Positions 62,385 through 64,000 of a stretch of DNA of 64,000 bases are shown here, one piece after another. The first letter of the stretch is position 1; each line of letters opens with the position of its first letter. This DNA is from Eubacterium barkeri (GTDB taxonomy: Bacteria; Bacillota; Clostridia; Eubacteriales; Eubacteriaceae): positions 62,001-126,000 of the forward strand of contig NZ_FNOU01000001.1 in NCBI RefSeq assembly GCF_900107125.1. Reading direction: 5' to 3'. The notes under the pieces are model-generated. The model saw only the letters and a program-made list of their open reading frames with translations. It did no database searches and was not told where the DNA came from. The position numbers were made by a program, and so were the translations under genes.

Positions 62385-64000
62385 ATGGGAAACACCCTGT
62401 CTCTATTTAAAAAATTTTGCAGCTTGGACTTTGTAGAAAGAAACTGTCAACAGGCGCTTTTACTTTTAACGCCGGACATTCAGTGGTTTGGCACTTCTGA
62501 TTATGATGACGTGCATTCAATTGAGGAAGCAAAATGCTATCTACTCAGTGAAATTAAAGCACTGCCCACGCCCTACAAAATGTCAATTGTGCAGGAGAAC
62601 TATACGCCGACATCAGAATCTACCGGTGTGGCCTTTCTACGGATGGTACTGGAAAATGAAGGTGTTCAGCTTTTTGTTCGTGCCACTGCTGCATCCAGAA
62701 TGGAAGATGGCCAGGAAAAGCTGTGTACCATCCATTTTTCAGTAGCTGATTCTATGCAGCAAGAGGATGAGTACTACCCGATTGCAAAACATAATGAGGC
62801 CATTGCACAAACAAAACGTGAGCTTGTGATGTCAACCATGCCGGGCGGATTGATGGGCGTATATCTGAAAAAGGACTTTCCCTTTTATTTTATCAATCAA
62901 CGAATGCTGGACTATCTGGACTATGCTGATGAAAGTGAGTTTGTTACAGCGATAAATGGCATGATCATTAACGCGATTCATCCTGATGAGCGTGCTGCAG
63001 TCAGCAAGTCCGCGAAAAAACAGCTGTCACAAGGCGATCGTTATACGGTAGACTATCGCATGAAAAAGAAAGACGGAAGTTATATCTGGGTACATGACGT
63101 GGGACAGAAAACCGTCGATGAAGGCGGTCAGGATGTTATTGTTTCGGCATGCTATGATATTACACCGGAGCATGAAAAACAGGCTCAGCTGGATAATTTA
63201 ATGAATGCTATGCCCGGCGGTGTGGCACTTTATCAAATGGTAGGTGAAGACTTGCGCGTGCTGTACCATTCTAAGGGTGTAGGTGCGCTTTCGGGGCGTA
63301 CACCCACAGAATATGAGGCTCTGGTACAGGATAATGTCAAAAATTCTATTTGCCCGGAGGATGTAGAAAGCGTGTTTGCTGCGCTTCATAAAGCAGCGAA
63401 CACAGACGAGGTTATTTCTCTTGATTATCGTATTCCGCATATGGAGGGAGAGTATATCTGGATTACCGGCAGCTTTCGCCGAACCGGCACGGAAAATGGC
63501 CACCCCATTATTCATGCCGTGTTTACGGAAATGCCCCAGCAAAGAGAGCTGATCAACAGCCTGACGGAAAACTCGAGTACCGGTATTATAGTTAGTGACA
63601 ACACGACGCATGAACTGCTGTATATCAATCCGGCGGTTTGCAAGATGCTGGAGATCAAAGACACCGGATACACAGGGAAATTGTGTTATGAGCATCTGCT
63701 GGGTTATGGGGAACCCTGTTCTTTCTGCAAACGCTCCGAGCTTGCAAAAGGTGTCGACAAGAAAAACGTATCTTATCTTCCTCATATCGATAAATATTTG
63801 ATGGCTCGAGGAAAGTTGATCCAGTGGGCAGGAAGAGAAGCCCGCGTAGAGTATCTTACGGATATTACGACCGAAAAGAAAGTACAGGAGCAACTAAACG
63901 ATCTGGTGCAAAATATATTCTGCGGCGTGATTGTTTCAAAGGCAAGTGTTGACGACGGAACTTATGAAATACAGTATATGAACGAAGGATTTTGCAGACT
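62385..64000 (+). CDS. PAS-rich sensor protein, 3' end outside window
   Basis: Open frame from ATG 62385 (ribosome site AGGAGG, two bases after the preceding stop) to the window edge, at least 538 residues. N-terminal 125 residues look like a SnoaL/NTF2-like fold (MGNTLSLFKKFCSLDFVER, LLTPDIQWFGTSDYDD). Then three PAS-type domains near 145, 270 and 390, the last with a cysteine triad (KLCYEHLLGYGEPCSFC) as in the giant protein, and the start of another PAS. The output domain lies beyond the edge; GGDEF or histidine kinase are both plausible. Confidence 0.85.
   Translation, partial: MGNTLSLFKKFCSLDFVERNCQQALLLLTPDIQWFGTSDYDDVHSIEEAKCYLLSEIKALPTPYKMSIVQENYTPTSESTGVAFLRMVLENEGVQLFVRATAASRMEDGQEKLCTIHFSVADSMQQEDEYYPIAKHNEAIAQTKRELVMSTMPGGLMGVYLKKDFPFYFINQRMLDYLDYADESEFVTAINGMIINAIHPDERAAVSKSAKKQLSQGDRYTVDYRMKKKDGSYIWVHDVGQKTVDEGGQDVIVSACYDITPEHEKQAQLDNLMNAMPGGVALYQMVGEDLRVLYHSKGVGALSGRTPTEYEALVQDNVKNSICPEDVESVFAALHKAANTDEVISLDYRIPHMEGEYIWITGSFRRTGTENGHPIIHAVFTEMPQQRELINSLTENSSTGIIVSDNTTHELLYINPAVCKMLEIKDTGYTGKLCYEHLLGYGEPCSFCKRSELAKGVDKKNVSYLPHIDKYLMARGKLIQWAGREARVEYLTDITTEKKVQEQLNDLVQNIFCGVIVSKASVDDGTYEIQYMNEGFCR

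Noticed and set aside
1-64000. CRISPR arrays, tRNA or rRNA genes, insertion sequences
   Set aside because: No regularly spaced repeats, cloverleaf-type sequences or transposase motifs were seen in the intergenic regions or ORFs.

Overview
The window looks like a chromosomal segment of an anaerobic Gram-positive bacterium of the Clostridia (Firmicutes). The pointers are a Veg homologue, a class III fructose-1,6-bisphosphatase, an XpaC/TelA pair, a LytS-type membrane domain on an RsbU-like phosphatase, strong AGGAGG-type ribosome sites, and many promoters of the TTGACA-17-TATAAT or TGnTATAAT type. Family and genus cannot be fixed from the sequence. I saw no rRNA, tRNA, CRISPR array, insertion sequence or phage genes.

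Layout. (1) 1-4.3 kb, AT-rich: one 1321-residue protein with a C-terminal FRG domain and a central HEVFH zinc-protease-like motif, preceded by a small ORF and a terminator. (2) 4.5-9.6 kb: pyrimidine operon pyrB-pyrI-pyrC-pyrF-pyrK-pyrD with a clear promoter and terminator. (3) 9.6-18.1 kb: envelope and signalling genes: an InlB/YDG-type surface protein, a divergent MerR regulator, a PAS-GGDEF cyclase, a DJ-1/PfpI protein, and a membrane-anchored subtilase with Kelch and beta-repeat regions. (4) 18.1-22.0 kb: a likely acid-sugar catabolic unit (GarR/LtnD-like dehydrogenase, DUF1537 kinase, cyclase-family hydrolase) with a GntR/FCD regulator; its promoter carries a perfect palindrome. (5) 22.2-30.2 kb: nitroreductase, an isolated pilB-pilT pair, an unidentified small-RNA candidate, prephenate dehydratase, an alpha/beta hydrolase, xpaC-telA. 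(6) 30.4-37.1 kb: veg, then a partner-switching module (LytS-type/PP2C phosphatase, RsbW-like kinase, STAS protein), VanZ-RDD fusion, a degenerate RsbW-like protein, ribokinase, an Ig-like membrane protein. (7) 37.1-45.7 kb: two-component system, small Gly/Cys-containing secreted protein, lipoprotein serpin, fbp, SPFH protein coupled to a ribbon-helix-helix protein, nitroreductase with an MhqR-like MarR regulator. (8) 45.8 kb to the right edge: at least five very large multi-sensor proteins in tandem.

The most remarkable part is region 8. The first protein combines a receiver, a degenerate GGDEF, an EAL, a second receiver, an intact GGDEF with an inhibitory-site motif, at least five PAS-type domains, a histidine kinase and a third receiver in one chain of about 2190 residues. 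Three hybrid kinases follow, one of them BvgS-like with two periplasmic-type solute-binding domains, and then a PAS protein that runs off the window. No DNA-binding response regulator or Hpt protein lies among them, so cyclic-di-GMP is the only visible output. A PAS-GGDEF protein and pilB-pilT elsewhere in the window could belong to the same signalling sphere, but that link is inference.
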